Position numbers and translations under genes: made by a program. Positions 21,046-33,298 of a stretch of DNA of 64,000 nucleotides are shown here, piece by piece (positions within the stretch are counted from its first letter, which is position 1; each line of letters starts with the position of its first letter). The notes below the pieces were generated by a model. That model searched no databases. It was not told where the DNA came from and saw nothing but the letters and a program-made list of their open reading frames with translations. This DNA is from Heliocidaris erythrogramma (lineage: Eukaryota; Echinodermata; Echinoidea; Camarodonta; Echinometridae): the NCBI GenBank assembly GCA_025617745.1, contig CM046859.1:27083371-27147370 (forward strand), in the 5' to 3' direction.

Positions 21046-22654
21046 ATGTCTTCAACATACATACCAGAAATAGGAGACGGAGAGGAGATAGAACCAATCC
21101 TGACTGATCTGGACATTAAAACATGGCCTTTCGACCCTAGTGAATACATACAGGCCACGAGATCGCTGGTAGAGGGAAAAAGCTGTGGAGAGGACGGCAT
21201 TCCACCAGAAGTCATGAAGAGGTGTGGTTTGGATGATATAGTACTTAATTTCTGCAATGACGCTTTAGTAAATCGTGGGAAACCAAGCCAGTGGTCAGTT
21301 CTGAACATCGTGCCAATCCCAAAGTCAGGAGACCTCAGTCAAGCAGGAAACTATCGAGGTATTTGCCTCAGCTCACTGGTTGCCAAGACTTACAACAGGA
21401 TGATATTGAATAGGATCAGACCTAAAGTTGATGAGCAGTTGAGAACGAATCAGAATGGCTTTAGAGTTGGGCGATCAACTGTTGGTCACATACTGGCATT
21501 AAGACGACTCATGGAAGGAGTGAAATCAAACAACCTACCAGCAATCATCACGTACATTGATTTTCGCAAGGCATTCGATAGCGCCCATCGAGGAAAAATG
21601 CTACAAATCTTGAAAGCTTATGGGATACCGGACCAGATTGTTGATGCTATTGGCGACATGTACCAGGACACAATGGCAAAAATCTTATCCCCTGATGGCC
21701 AAACAGACCTCTTTGAAAAATCAGCAGGAGTTCTCCAGGGCGACACCCTTGCACCATACCTGTTTGTTATAGTACTGGACTACGCATTAAGATCAACAAT
21801 CGAGGGAAATGAGGAGGAGCTTGGCTTTCACTTATTCAGACGAAGATCTAGAAGAATCGGACCAGTGGTTATAACAGACCTCGACTTTGCGGATGATATC
21901 GCCTTACTATCGGAAGAGATGCAACAGGCGCAAGAACTCCTGACCAGGGTGGAAACGTCTTCGGCAAAGGTTGGATTGAAGATAAATGCCAAGAAAACTA
22001 AAATTCATGTCAAGCAATCAACCAGGTGCAGTCAGTATACACACAAACGATGAAGCCGATCTGGAAGAGGTTAAATACTTTAAGTATCTAGGATCATGGA
22101 TGGAGAGTACAGAAAAGGATGTTAAACAGAGGAAGGCAGCAGCTTGGAGAGCTTGTACCAAACTCAACAAAATTTGGAAGTCATCTTTGCCAAGAAAATT
22201 CAAGCTTCGACTATTCACTGCAACTGTTGAGTCAGTATTGCTATATGGTTCTGAGGCATGGACAATTACACCTAAGCTTGTCAAGGAACTTGATGGTTGC
22301 TACACTCGCATGCTGAGAGTCGTGGAAAATGTCAGTTGGAGGCAACATTCGACCAATGCAGAGCTGTATGGGAATCTTCCTAAAATAAGCCAAAAGATCA
22401 GGACGAGGGGACTCAGGTATGCTGGCCACTGCTCAAGAAGCCAAGAGTGTGTTTCGCAGCTGTTACACTGGACACCAAACCGTGGAAAAAGGAAGCCAGG
22501 AAGACCAACTCTATCATACCTTAATACTCTGAAGAGGGATACCGGTCTTGAGCCTGAAGAACTAAGATCAGCAATGAGGGACAGAGGTGTTTGGATGGCC
22601 ATCGTGAATCGAGGACACCACTCGAATTAAGCAAGTAAGTAAGCACATACAAAT
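21046..22654 (+). mobile_element. 5'-truncated non-LTR retrotransposon (RT and C-terminal tail)
   Basis: The frame at 21046-22053 holds a reverse transcriptase: palm segment ITYIDFRKAFDSAHRG, GVLQGDTLAPYLFVIVLDYA, and catalytic DLDFADDIALLSEE. A second frame (about 21986-22630) carries the downstream part (YFKYLGSWMES, LLYGSEAWT, GKRKPGRPTLSYL), so one frameshift lies near 22000-22050. No endonuclease is present. The 3' end is a short aagt repeat. RTE/Nimb-type non-LTR element by overall look; the clade is not firmly assigned. It is inserted in module 6. Confidence 0.75.
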
Positions 22655-22722
22655 TCTAGGGAGATTTGCCGTTCTTGCGCAGGAGTTTGTACGCTGTCAG
22701 TGTTTATAGAACTTAAATACAT

Positions 22723-23032
22723 ACATTCGACCAATGCAGAGCTGTATGGGAATCTTCCTAAAATAAGCCAAAAGATCAGGACGAGGGGACTCAGGTATGC
22801 TGGCCACTGCTCAAGAAGCCAAGAGTGTGTTTCGCAGCTGTTACACTGGACACCAAACCGTGGAAAAAGGAAGCCAGGAAGACCAACTCTATCATACCTT
22901 AATACTCTGAAGAGGGATACCGGTCTTGAGCCTGAAGAACTAAGATCAGCAATGAGGGACAGAGGTGTTTGGATGGCCATCGTGAATCGAGGACACCACT
23001 CGAATTAAGCAAGTAAGTAAGCACATACAAAT
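22723..23032 (+). repeat. Second copy of the LINE 3' end
   Basis: It repeats 22345-22654 for 310 bases with no difference that I can find by eye, at an offset of 378. Between the copies are 68 bases of module-6 sequence. Either a second 5'-truncated insertion of the same LINE or a local duplication; both copies end with the same cacatacaaat, and acatac also precedes the second copy. Confidence 0.8.
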
Positions 23033-23654
23033 GTTTGGAGAGGTCATCAAAGAGTACAAGAGATATCCGCATATGGCACTGACAGCGATAATCTGCTATG
23101 AAACCAGGCTATATACAGCTACATTGACAGCAGTACTTTTTGAACTGCTCTTAGAAAGAGACACGAAACTGAGTCTTCCCATCTTACACAGCAGGTAATT
23201 ATCCTTAAAACGCCATGTTGTCATGAAAGTGACATCACTCTTGACGCTTTTGCAGTGCTTAGGGTCAACGTTGAAAAGACTTTTAGGTTAATTGTTAATG
23301 TTGTAATAAAATGAAATGAACGTTATTTTTATTTTTTGCAATTCCTATAATAGTGGTCATTAGTAGTCAGTAAAGGAGCAAAGCGTTAGAAAGAATACTG
23401 TAATATGCGACATGAGGTATTTGATCTTTTAAAATTCCAAATGTTCTCTATAACCACTTTCAAACACACAGATAAGGGAGAAAGAGTTATGGAAGATAAA
23501 AGACAGACAACTACACAATATCAATCCTCTGTAAATAAATCCATTTATGTATCAATAAGTATTATGCGTATTGAAACAAGAGCAAGTTTAATGATGCAAT
23601 ATTGGACATAGGGTGTTTAGTATAATCGTCTCTTCTTTTTTTTTTCTTACATAG

Positions 23655-23955
23655 AAAAATATTGACAAGCAATAAAGGATTTGGGGAAATGAAAGGGACG
23701 TAGTGAGCAGACATCAGATAGCCACGTGCGATCACTTCTACGGGGTGTCCTTTGGGAAAGCAGACTTTCTTTTGCAGGAGGGAGATGGCGGTTCCAAACA
23801 TGCATATAGGAGTACGGCTTCTACATTTAGAAGTGCCACCCATGGAGGGAAGAAGCCATCACTACTTTAGAAGTTACAGCTACATTGTTAGCAGTACTTT
23901 TAGAAGTGCTCTTAGACAGAGACAGAAAACTGAATCTTCCCAGCTTACAAAGCAG
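23655..23955 (+). pseudogene. Kinase-derived exon module 7 (type A)
   Basis: Acceptor tttcttacatag, then aaaaatattgacaagcaa (a diverged KHIDEL-type start), gccacgtgcgatcacttcta, a relic of the GQEM region, and donor ttacaaagcag|gtaatt. This is the first clear A unit of the A-B-A-B-A part of the array. A remnant of a B unit precedes it at about 23480-23540. Confidence 0.6.
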
Positions 23956-24207
23956 GTAATTAAGTCATGTAATCATGGTATAGTGATGTCACTTTTTTCG
24001 CTTTTGTAATGCTTATAGTCAACGATGAAAAGACTTTTAAGTTAAATGTTTATACTACTAGTTTTAATGAAATGAAATGCCATTCCTATACACACTAGTC
24101 ACTAATAGTTAGTAAAGGAGCAAGGCATTGGAAATAATATTGTGAAAATTATGTGACATGAGGTATTTGGTATTTTAAAATTATGTTGTTCTCTACCACT
24201 TTTAAAC

Positions 24208-24569
24208 AAACTTTAAACACAAGATGAAAGACCAGGGGTATACAACAGACAGAAAACAACACATCTTTGAAGGATGTACTCTGAGAGGGCAGTATTTTCT
24301 CCGCGACCAGTGCAGTGACATCAATCCTATATAGGGGACTCTGGCTCCGGGTACTCCTTGGGCAGGAAATGGCCGGTCTGGAAGAACTTGAAGCTTCTGA
24401 ATCTATACATGCACGTGATAACCGGGAAAGACTCCATCACTTCAGAAGTTCAGCGAAGAGATAAACTTATCTGAGACCAGAGAATTACAGCTCACCTGTC
24501 TCATCGGAACCAACCTTCTTGAAAATGCTCAATAGAGCGAGAGACAAGCCTTCCCAATGTGCACTTGAG
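24208..24569 (+). pseudogene. Kinase-derived exon module 8 (type B)
   Basis: Contains aagatgaaagacc, ctccttgggcaggaaatggc, catcacttcagaagttcagc and a distinct end, tgtgcacttgag|gtataa. The frame is broken. It is paired with module 10. Confidence 0.6.
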
Positions 24570-24835
24570 GTATAAATGAATAACAGCATTGAAGTAACGT
24601 CATATTATCCGTAAAGCTTTAGGTTGTTAATTTATGGAAGTTTGACTAGGTATTATGACAACGATAATATCATTCTAAAAATATGTCAATACTCTGTAAA
24701 TCATATTATGTGTTATCAAGCAAGTAGAAACATGAGTAATGGAACAAGACATGAGCAATTTTAATGATGCAATATTGGACATGCATGGTGTTTTGTATAA
24801 TCATATCTTATTCTTTGTTTCTTTATTACATGTAG

Positions 24836-25151
24836 AAAAATATTGACAGGCAACCTAAGGATTTTGGGAAATGAAATGGACGTATATAGTGAGCAGACAG
24901 ATGGCCACGTGTAGTCACATCTACGGAGTGTGCTTTGGGAAAGCAGACTGTCTTGCATGGGCAGGAGGGAGATAGCCGTTCAAAATATGTTAAATGAATA
25001 TGAGTACGTCTTCTACATCTAGAAGTGCCACCCACGAAGACGTCATATCTTTAGAAGTTTACCGAGGATATACAGCTACATTGACAGCAGTACTTTGGGA
25101 AGTGCTTTCAGACAGAGACAAAAAACTTAATCTTCCCGGCTTACAAAGCAG
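24836..25151 (+). pseudogene. Kinase-derived exon module 9 (type A)
   Basis: Near copy of module 7: ttacatgtag|aaaaatattgacag at the start and ttacaaagcag|gtaatt at the end, about 1.18 kb downstream of module 7. Confidence 0.6.
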
Positions 25152-25379
25152 GTAATTATATTTAATTATGGTAATGACGTCACTTTTATTTTGCTTAATG
25201 ATCCACGATGAAAAGACATTTAGGTAATACGTTACATCAACATTGTTGTCGGTCTTTTGCCATTCCTATACATAGCGGTCACTAATACTAATGGAGCAAG
25301 GCATTAGAAAGAATAATGTAATATGTGACATGAGGTTATGTTGTTCTCTATGTTGTTCTCTATGACCACTTTTCAACAG

Positions 25380-25731
25380 AATTACGGAAGATGAAAGACG
25401 TGGGGTATATAAAAGCGGACAGAAAACTACATATCTTTCCAGGATTACTCTGTGGGGGAAGTATTTCTTCGGTGAGCAGTGACATCATATCCTATATAGC
25501 GGACTCTGGCTGCAGGTACTCATTGGCAGGAGATGGCCGATCTGGAAGAACTTGAAGCTTCTGACTCTATACATGCACGTGATAACCGGGAAAGACGCCA
25601 TCACTTCAGAAATTCAGCAAAGAGATAAACTTAGCTGAGACCAGAGAATTATTACTAACCCGTCCTCGAAACCAACCTTCTTGAAAAGGCGCAATAGAGC
25701 GAGAGACAAGACTTCCCAGTGTGCACTTGAG
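25380..25731 (+). pseudogene. Kinase-derived exon module 10 (type B)
   Basis: Near copy of module 8, about 1.17 kb downstream of it: cttttcaacag|aattacgg, a GQ-type relic, catcacttcagaaattcagc and tgcacttgag|gtaatt. Confidence 0.6.
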
Positions 25732-26011
25732 GTAATTAATTATCTTGCCTAAACAGTATTGAAGTGACGTCATCATTATCATTCTTAAAGCTGTAGGTGG
25801 TTTATCAAAATAAGTTTGAATAGGTATTATGACAACAATAATATAATTCTAACAATATTGTCAATACTCTGTGAATCATAGTGTGTATCATCTAGACTAG
25901 AATATGAGTAATGGAACAAGACATTTATAAGCAATTTTAATGATGCAACATTCGACATGGGGAGTTTAGTATATAATCGCCTCTTATTCTTTTTTTCTTT
26001 ATTACATATAG

Positions 26012-26260
26012 AAAAATATTGACAAGCAACTTAAGGAGTTTGGGAAATGAAAGGGACGTACATGTATATAGTAAGCAGAAAGCAGATGGCCACGTGCAAT
26101 CACTTCTACGGGGTGTGCTTTGGGAAAGCAGACTTTCTTGCATGCATGGGCAGGAGGGAGATGGCGGTTCTAAACATGCTTAATGAATATGAGTACGGCT
26201 TCTACATCTAGAAGTGCCACCCAGGGAAGAGGCCATTACTTTGGAAGTTAAACGAGATAT
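26012..26260 (+). pseudogene. Kinase-derived exon module 11 (type A), truncated
   Basis: Third A unit, about 1.18 kb after module 9: ttacatatag|aaaaatattgacaagc; recognisable to about 26260 (cattactttggaagttaaac), after which the array stops. No donor remains. An AATAAA at about 26503 could serve as a polyadenylation signal if transcripts run this far. Confidence 0.55.
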
Positions 26261-27658
26261 TATTAAGCGTGGGAATCAGGTTTTCATGAACACTGTTAGA
26301 ATAGCTGGGTGAGAGAAGTTGGCCTAATAGATTGATGAGGAACCAAAACATCGCGGATTTCGAGGGAGGGTATTCCCCCGTCACCAAGCACGTCTAAATA
26401 TTACATAAATAATCCTCTCTTCTGTAGAATGCATATGGCTGCCTGAAATCCCTATGAAGGAAAACAAACTTTGCAAACTCAATACGCTGAAACATCAATT
26501 AATAAAACAGAGTGATAATACCAAAGGATGAATGTTTGATATTGTTATTTAATGTTGATTTTTTTTTAAACATGCAGATGCAAAGTGAGTGTTGTAAAAA
26601 ATACAGTTGGATTCGGAGTGACAGAGAGAGAGAGAGAAACGTCCTCCGGGACCATAAAAATAATGTGCCGACAGATATTTAAAAAAAAAATCCTCAGATG
26701 TTCAAAATTTACAGACAAAGTTCCAGAAAAAATATTCCCCAAAAGCAAGCACGCAAGGAAGCAAAAAGAATATTAAAAAATAAGAATAACAATAAGAAGA
26801 GGTATATAAACTCGTCCAAGGTTTTGGGTTTTCCTTCTCCCTTACACACACATCTGTCAGTCTGTGAGTAGGTTTATACGGACTATATAAGTATGCTCGA
26901 AAAGTATAGCCCAAATACGCTGTAAAACGTTGTTCATATTGTTATTCCAAGACACAATACAGGCAAATACATGTATAATGCTATCAGGAAACTTTACCTG
27001 TAAAAAAAGCGATTCGTCCACGGTACTAATAATTCAAATTCAAATTCAAATTCAAATTTTTGTTAGAGCAATCTTATCTGCAGTAGATAGATAGAGCTTG
27101 GGGTGGGCCGAAACTTCTTCGGAGAGAAAGCCTTCTTGTATAGTTTCCTTACTCGTGTTACTTGTACTTTCTTTCTACTCTCTTTCCCTTATTTTTCCCC
27201 CTCTGCATGGGTCTCTGTGATTTTGGGACAAATCGGTTGTTCGGGATGATGGGGGGGGGGGGGGGGGGGGTGCACCCTGAGCACCGTACGCCACGGTGCC
27301 TAGGCCTGAATGACGCAATTTTCTTCCATTTCAAAACAATTAAGAATTTTGCCCCAAAGATCGATGGTTTTGCCCATGGTGGTTTTTTAAAATGTGTTAG
27401 CGAGAAGATAGAGAGTGAAAGAGAGAGAGAGAGAGAGGGACAGAAAGAGTGGGTAAGACTAGGGGGCTTTTCACTTTTCACTTTTTCATATACGTTCTCG
27501 ATGCGTTTACGAAACGCATTCAGAAACACATAAGACAAATTTATATAAACACAGAAAATTTCCTGAACGCTGATTAAGTTTGAGAATAAATGATATACAA
27601 TCCAAGCACTTCCATACTCAAAATATTAAGTTCTTCCCCACCGTATATTACATGTATA
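26261..27658. other. Intergenic, microsatellites only
   Basis: Holds (GA)n at about 26623-26636 and 27418-27440, an aaattc repeat at 27033-27060 that resembles a LINE tail, and a G run at 27251-27270 beside a degraded hAT-like end (gtacgccacggtg). No gene is seen. Confidence 0.45.
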
Positions 27659-30600
27659 TGATTTGATTTGATTTGATTTGATTTTATTCGTCAGGTATAT
27701 TGCAATACAAACATAACCAGGTACCATGACAGGATAGCCCATGAAAGCCGAAAAGGCTTATTTCCAATGGGGTCCTTATACCTAAATAACTGATTTAAAA
27801 ATACACTAAGAAAACACATTAGTACGGCTACAAGACTATCGTACATGTACGACAAGTAATAAGAATGTACTAAAGTAGCAAAATAAAACATAATAACATT
27901 TTTATAAAGTAGGCGAAGATTATATAAATGTGAAAACAAGACTTACTCAACGGAAAAAACTATATACAGAAAATCATAATGAAACTATCGATAATAAACG
28001 TTGGTTACATAAGTCATATAATATAGGAAAAAACCATCTGAGCTACAAAAAGGAGAGGAGAAACATAGTTATGGAGTACACACATTTTTCAGATGATGCT
28101 TCAATACCCTTTTAAAATGTAAAAAATTCTTAACTGACTTAACATGATTTGGGAGGGAATTCCAGAAAAGAATACCGTTAAAATAAAAGGAATTTCCAAT
28201 TTTACCTTTCCGCTTAGGCACTACGAAATTAAATTGACTATTTCTAGTGTCATGCCCATGAACACTTGAAGAGCAAGTAAAATTATTTGAAATATAGTGA
28301 TCTGCATTAGAATAAAAAATCTTATGTACATGGTGAATTAAAAGTTGTTGTGATCTAAGGTTTACATGAAGAAGACCAGCTGTTTCAAGTTCACTCTTCC
28401 CAATGTGTGTTCTTGGTGGTAAGTGATTGATAAATCTTACAATCTTATTTTGAATTATTTTTAACTTGTTTTGATCCACCTTGCCTAGACTGCAGTACCA
28501 TGCCGCATTAGCATAATCAAATAAACATTGTATTAAGGAAAAACTTAAAATGCGTCTTGATTTTAAGTTCATGCAATTTTGATAACGATACAAGAATTTT
28601 AGACGAGCATTAGCTTTTTTGACAATACTGTCAACCAAACTTGAGCAAGAAAGATCACTAGCTATATTTAGTCCTAAATACTTCACAGAATCCTGTCTCT
28701 TAATGAGTTGATTGTTATAACTTATATTGAAATCATCAGTATACTTCAGCCTACCCCGCGAACAAAACAAAATACTTTCGGTTTTACCAATATGTAAGCT
28801 AAGCTTATTTGCTGTCATCCAATTAACACAGTTTGATAATTCTAAGCTAAGTTTTTCCCCGATCAGCTTAGGATCAGTACCAGAATATAGTAACACACTA
28901 TCATCCGCATATAAAAGTAATTTACTGTCGTTGACACAAACACACATATCATTAATGTAGCACATGAAAAGAATAGGACCTAATATGCTCCCCTGGGGAA
29001 CTCCGCATCTTATGGGCATAGAATCGGAGAGTACATTTTGCAACGAGACAACTTGATGACGATTGGTCAAGTAAGACCTAAACCATTGCACACATGCAGA
29101 ATTTAAACCCATTACTTCTAATTTACTTAACAGTATATTATGGTTAACGGTATCGAAGGCTTTTTGCAAGTCAAGAAGAACCATCCCGACAAAACGTCCT
29201 TGTGAAATTTCGTTCCTGACAAAATCTAACAGGTGAATAAGACAAGTTTCAGTGGAATAACCATTTCTAAAACCAGATTGAAATTCGTATATTATTTTGT
29301 TTTCTTGAAAGTATTTCTCTAATTGGGCATACACACATTTCTCTAGGACCTTCGAGACTATACTTAAGACGCTAATCGGTCTATAATTGCTAACATTAGT
29401 TTTATCTTTCTTTTTATAAAGGGGTGTTACTTTTGCAATTTTCATTTCATCAGGGAAGGTGGAAGTTGAGATAGATAAGTTAATAATGTAAGTTAAAGGT
29501 TTATACAAATATTTAGCTCCATCCTTCAAAAATCTGGCAGGTACCAAGTCAAGCCCGGTACTTTTTGATATTTTCAACTTATTTAATTCATCTAAAACAA
29601 ACTTTTCTTTGACAGGAGAAAAAAGAAAACAACCTTTCGACACACCCTTAGTGGCGTATAATTTTTGTAATTTAACACTGTCCGTTCCAAATTCATTTGC
29701 GTTGCTGTCTGGCAGATTACTAGCTAATTTTTCTGCCACAGTTGTGAAATAATTGTTAAATTCGTTCGCTATCCTCATATTATCATGACATAACTCCCCT
29801 TGGATATTAATAACATTCTCTTTAACATTCTTTTGTTTATTTTTACAACCTAAATCTTTCAGATTCTTCCACAACTTTTTAGAATCATTTTTATGCTCAT
29901 CAATTTGATTTTGGAAGTATTCATCTTTAGCCTGTCTCACTTTTCTTTGCACCAAATTACGTAAAAGTTTATATTTCTTTTCTAATTCTAAATTACCACA
30001 ATCCTTTTTCATTCTTTTAAAAGTTATATTTCTTTGTCTTATTAACGAAATAATTTCAGCATTCGTCCACTTATCGGTTCTTTGCTTAATTCTTACTTGT
30101 TTTAATGGAGCACATTTATCAACTATAGACATGAAAATATTTCTGAAAATTGACCACGCAGTATTTACTTCTTTACATTCTAATATGTCAGACCAATTGA
30201 CTCGAGATAAAACATTATTAAAATCATCTATACAATAGTTTCTCATACACCGAATATTTATATTTCTATGCTGTTTGAATACAGGTCTTATTAGCTTCCT
30301 AGAGCAGTAGGTTAAAAAATGATCACTTAGGCCAATTTCAATAACACCACTTTGACAAATATTTTCTTCTTTACTGCTGATTACATGGTCTATTAATGAT
30401 GAAGTGGCCGATGTTGTTCGAGTGGGTTTTGTTATAAGTTGACTCAAACCATTTAAATTCAAAATATTCTTGTATTTTTTTGATAATGAAGACTGCTGCA
30501 AAAGGCAGATATTCATGTCCCCTAAAATTATAACCTCATCATCTTTTGTTAATTTATCCAAGGTGTCAGTGAGATATTCAATAAAAAAATGATCTGTAGG

Positions 30601-30810
30601 GGGTCGGTACACAACACCTAGAGTAATGGGTTTTGTATGGGGTAATAGAATGTCAATCCATAACGATTCAATATCATTTTGTGTAAGATCTTCTCGTACG
30701 TTAAATGCAATATCATTTCGAATATAAAATTCACCAACAGTTAATACAACCAAATTTTGTTGTTGACCTACCTTAATTGAAAGGAATGATTTTTGTGATG
30801 ACATCATACG
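27659..30810 (-). mobile_element. CR1/L2-like LINE with one long open frame
   Basis: A single 912-codon frame (28069-30807, minus) encodes the C-terminal half of an AP-type endonuclease (IILGDMNI, SLIDHVISS, GLSDHFLTY) followed by a complete reverse transcriptase (VSNYRPISVLSIVSKVLEK, GMVLLDLQKAFDTVNH, CGVPQGSILGPILF, LLLYADDSVLLY) and the C-terminal tail. The N-terminal half of the endonuclease is absent, so the element is 5'-truncated. The 3' UTR runs to an (AAATC)n-type tail at 27659-27682, typical of CR1/L2/Rex relatives. The uninterrupted frame implies recent insertion. The exact clade is not certain. Confidence 0.85.
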
Positions 30811-31468
30811 GACATCATGATGTCATGTCGTAAATGGAGTCTCTAAATAGGACAGTATGCTCACATGCAACGTAATGGTTTGCAAATATTCATTAAATTT
30901 TATCACCTCGGCGACGAATACAAGTCCGAAGTACAAGTACGAAGGCAAAGAAGGATAATTATGGTCTCAAAGTCTAATGTTCTTGAACTTTCATTTAGGG
31001 TTTGGGTAGAGAGATCTAGAGCGGGTTCGAGGTATTCATCTATTATCTTTCCCTTATCCTCTTATTTCCCTTTCTTTCAATTTCTTCTCGCCTCCCTCTC
31101 ACTCCCTCCCTCTAAATATCTTTAAAAAAAATATATATCTCTGTCTCTCTCTTCCTTCCCTTCTCCCCACCCCCTCTATCTTATTTTCCTCCTCTTGTCT
31201 GATTATGTTATTGTGTTTAGCTCCATTCATTTTCCCCATTCCCTTTTATTTTATCAAAATTGTAGATCATTATAAAGGCATGTTAACCGTTTTTTGTCTT
31301 AGTTTTCAATCGTCATATTTTACATGGTAGTATACCGGTAACGTTCCTGTCTGACTTCCTCAAAAGTTTCATACCCCGATTGGACCTTTTGAACCTACTT
31401 TCCTGAACCTTTCCTGCTATTGGTTTCCTCACTTTTAGTCCAGCAAATTGGTGCAGAAAATCGATGGA
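30811..31468. other. Intergenic, pyrimidine-rich
   Basis: CT-rich stretch at about 31030-31200. No coding frame or repeat family is recognised. Confidence 0.4.
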
Positions 31469-32185
31469 ATTGTGCACTTTTTCATAAAAGCATATGCCGA
31501 ATAATTCTGGATATGGGGCTAACGAAAATTCGGGCCCTGGGGCCCGTTGCGCCCATTTTTTTTTTTAAACTGGTCCTCTCGAAGTCTTTTCCCTTCAAAG
31601 TTGATGTTATAAAATCTAGTTTGATATAATGAAATATCATGTCTCCAAAATCAGACAAATGCTTTAGGTGCCCATTTTTAAAACAGAGGGCCATCATATA
31701 TACCAAAAAATCATAAAGTCCCTGATTTGTTGAATAGAAGTAAAATGCTTATAATTGTGATCAGTCAACATGTCTTTGAAATCAGCATCATAGGTGCGAC
31801 AGGTACCCATTATAACCACAAAAAGGCCCATAAATGCCCAAATAATTTATTTACAAAATAAGATTTGTAACAAATATTTGGTTTAAATTTTAAATTTCTG
31901 GGACGCACTGTATATAGGATGGCCATTTACTTGAAAAATGGGCACCTAAAGCATTTGTGTGTTTTTAGAGACCGTGAAATATTACATAATATTTCATCAT
32001 ATCAATTAGATTTGATTACATCAACTTTGAAGCGAAGGGACCCTAAGAGGGCTACTTTAAATAAAATTGGGCACAACGGGCCCCAGGGCCCGAATTTTTT
32101 TTGGCCCCATATCCAGAATTATTCGGCATCAAAAACTCTACCTACATGCCAAATTTCATGCTTTTATGAAAAAGTGCACAATTAT
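31469..32185. mobile_element. Fold-back element with ~230-bp inverted arms
   Basis: Left arm 31469-31700 and right arm about 31915-32185 are inverted copies: attgtgcactttttcataaa at the left end and tttatgaaaaagtgcacaat at the right end, gaataattctggatatgggg and its complement, cgggccctggggcccg and its complement. The arms have diverged moderately. The middle contains gggacgcactgtatat, the end motif of another family (see 3170). It is non-coding. Confidence 0.75.
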
Positions 32186-32620
32186 TTCACCAATCTTCAC
32201 TTCTAAAAAGCGCTTAGAGGCTTTAGCATGTTGCGCTATATAAGTATCTATTATTATTATTATTATTATTTCTCCAAACTACATGTATGTATACAAATAC
32301 ATAATTTATATGAGGAAGCAGTGACCCTGACTGATATTTTTAAAGATACCGTGTTGTTCTTTGTGAGATTGTGATTATTATTTGCATTGTCTATGTCATT
32401 GATTCAAAATAAGAGTAAAAGAACTTATAACAGACTGAAATGAAATAAATTAACTGAAGCATGTTCAGGATAATTTGAACGAAATATAATCGAAATAATG
32501 AACTGAAGGTATATGCATGTATATGGTTTTACAAAAAAAAATTGAATGAGGGACGCGGGAGAGAGAGAGAGAGAGAGAGTGAGAGTAACGTTAGATAGAG
32601 AGACAAAGAGACAGAGAGAA

Positions 32621-32652
<32 letters not shown>

Positions 32653-32999
32653 GGGGTAGGGCAGTGGGAGTTGCGTAAAGAGTGTAATTGTGAAAGTTTT
32701 CTTTACGGTTGTTAGCACAGAGGCAAAGGTGTGGTTACATTCACGAAGTTTGTCCCAAACAAGAAAAGTGCAAAGAAATATAAATAATGACTCGTCTTTC
32801 TAAAAATAAATCTAAATCTATTCTTAATTGGTTTTAGCACCAAAATGCTTTCAAGAATCCATTGACTGCCATCAACCGAAAACTTTTCAAATAACCGGAT
32901 TTACCTTATTGACTACCAATAGCCGGATATATAATTTTAATCATTTTCGGACGGAATGATATTCCGATGGGATGCTATATATTCAGCTGGAAAAATGTT
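32186..32999. repeat. SINE-like tail and GA microsatellite
   Basis: At 32200-32272 gcgcttagaggc, gttgcgctatataag and (TTA)n look like a SINE 3' end. GA microsatellites at 32560-32645 run into a G run at 32641-32656. No gene is seen. Confidence 0.4.
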
Positions 33000-33298
33000 T
33001 ATGAATCATAAATTTCCAACACTGAGATCCGTGTTTGTTTTTGTGACGTTGAGCTCTCCGTCGAGATTAGTGTGACGTGGGCTCATAAAGCACCACTGAC
33101 AATGGAGACATCGTTCTTGGTAGAAATACTTCAGTGATTCTGTGAGCACTGATGATATTATACGAACGTACACGCTCACGTCTCTCGGTTTACTACAACA
33201 TTATAGTAGTACATATATTGTGATTTGTGCAAGATTGGAGATAACATATAGATTCTGATCAGTTTAAAATGATGAACTACGGCGGGGCAGACTGACTG
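33000..33298 (+). promoter_or_regulatory. Candidate promoter/leader exon of the TRIM-like gene
   Basis: TRIM-gene sequence begins after an acceptor at 35237, so an upstream untranslated exon is needed. The best donor upstream is gactgactg|gtaagtct at 33298/33299, preceded by CpG-containing sequence with two tgacgt motifs (about 33046 and 33073). The only ATG near the end opens a very short frame. The transcription start is unknown; the link is inference. Confidence 0.4.

Larger units (their letters stand above)
21003..23194 (+). pseudogene. Kinase-derived exon module 6, split by a LINE
   Basis: The head (21003-21045) is a coiled-coil relic interrupted at gaaaataaaagatg by the LINE at 21046. 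Module sequence resumes at 22655-22722 (gggagatttgccgttcttgc) and again at 23033-23194 (gagaggtcatcaaagag... donor cacagcag|gtaatt). The acceptor AG is lost. Confidence 0.55.

Noticed and set aside
17086-26260. Tandem full kinase genes
   Set aside because: The modules lack the glycine loop, catalytic loop and DFG; only the coiled-coil start and C-terminal tail recur.
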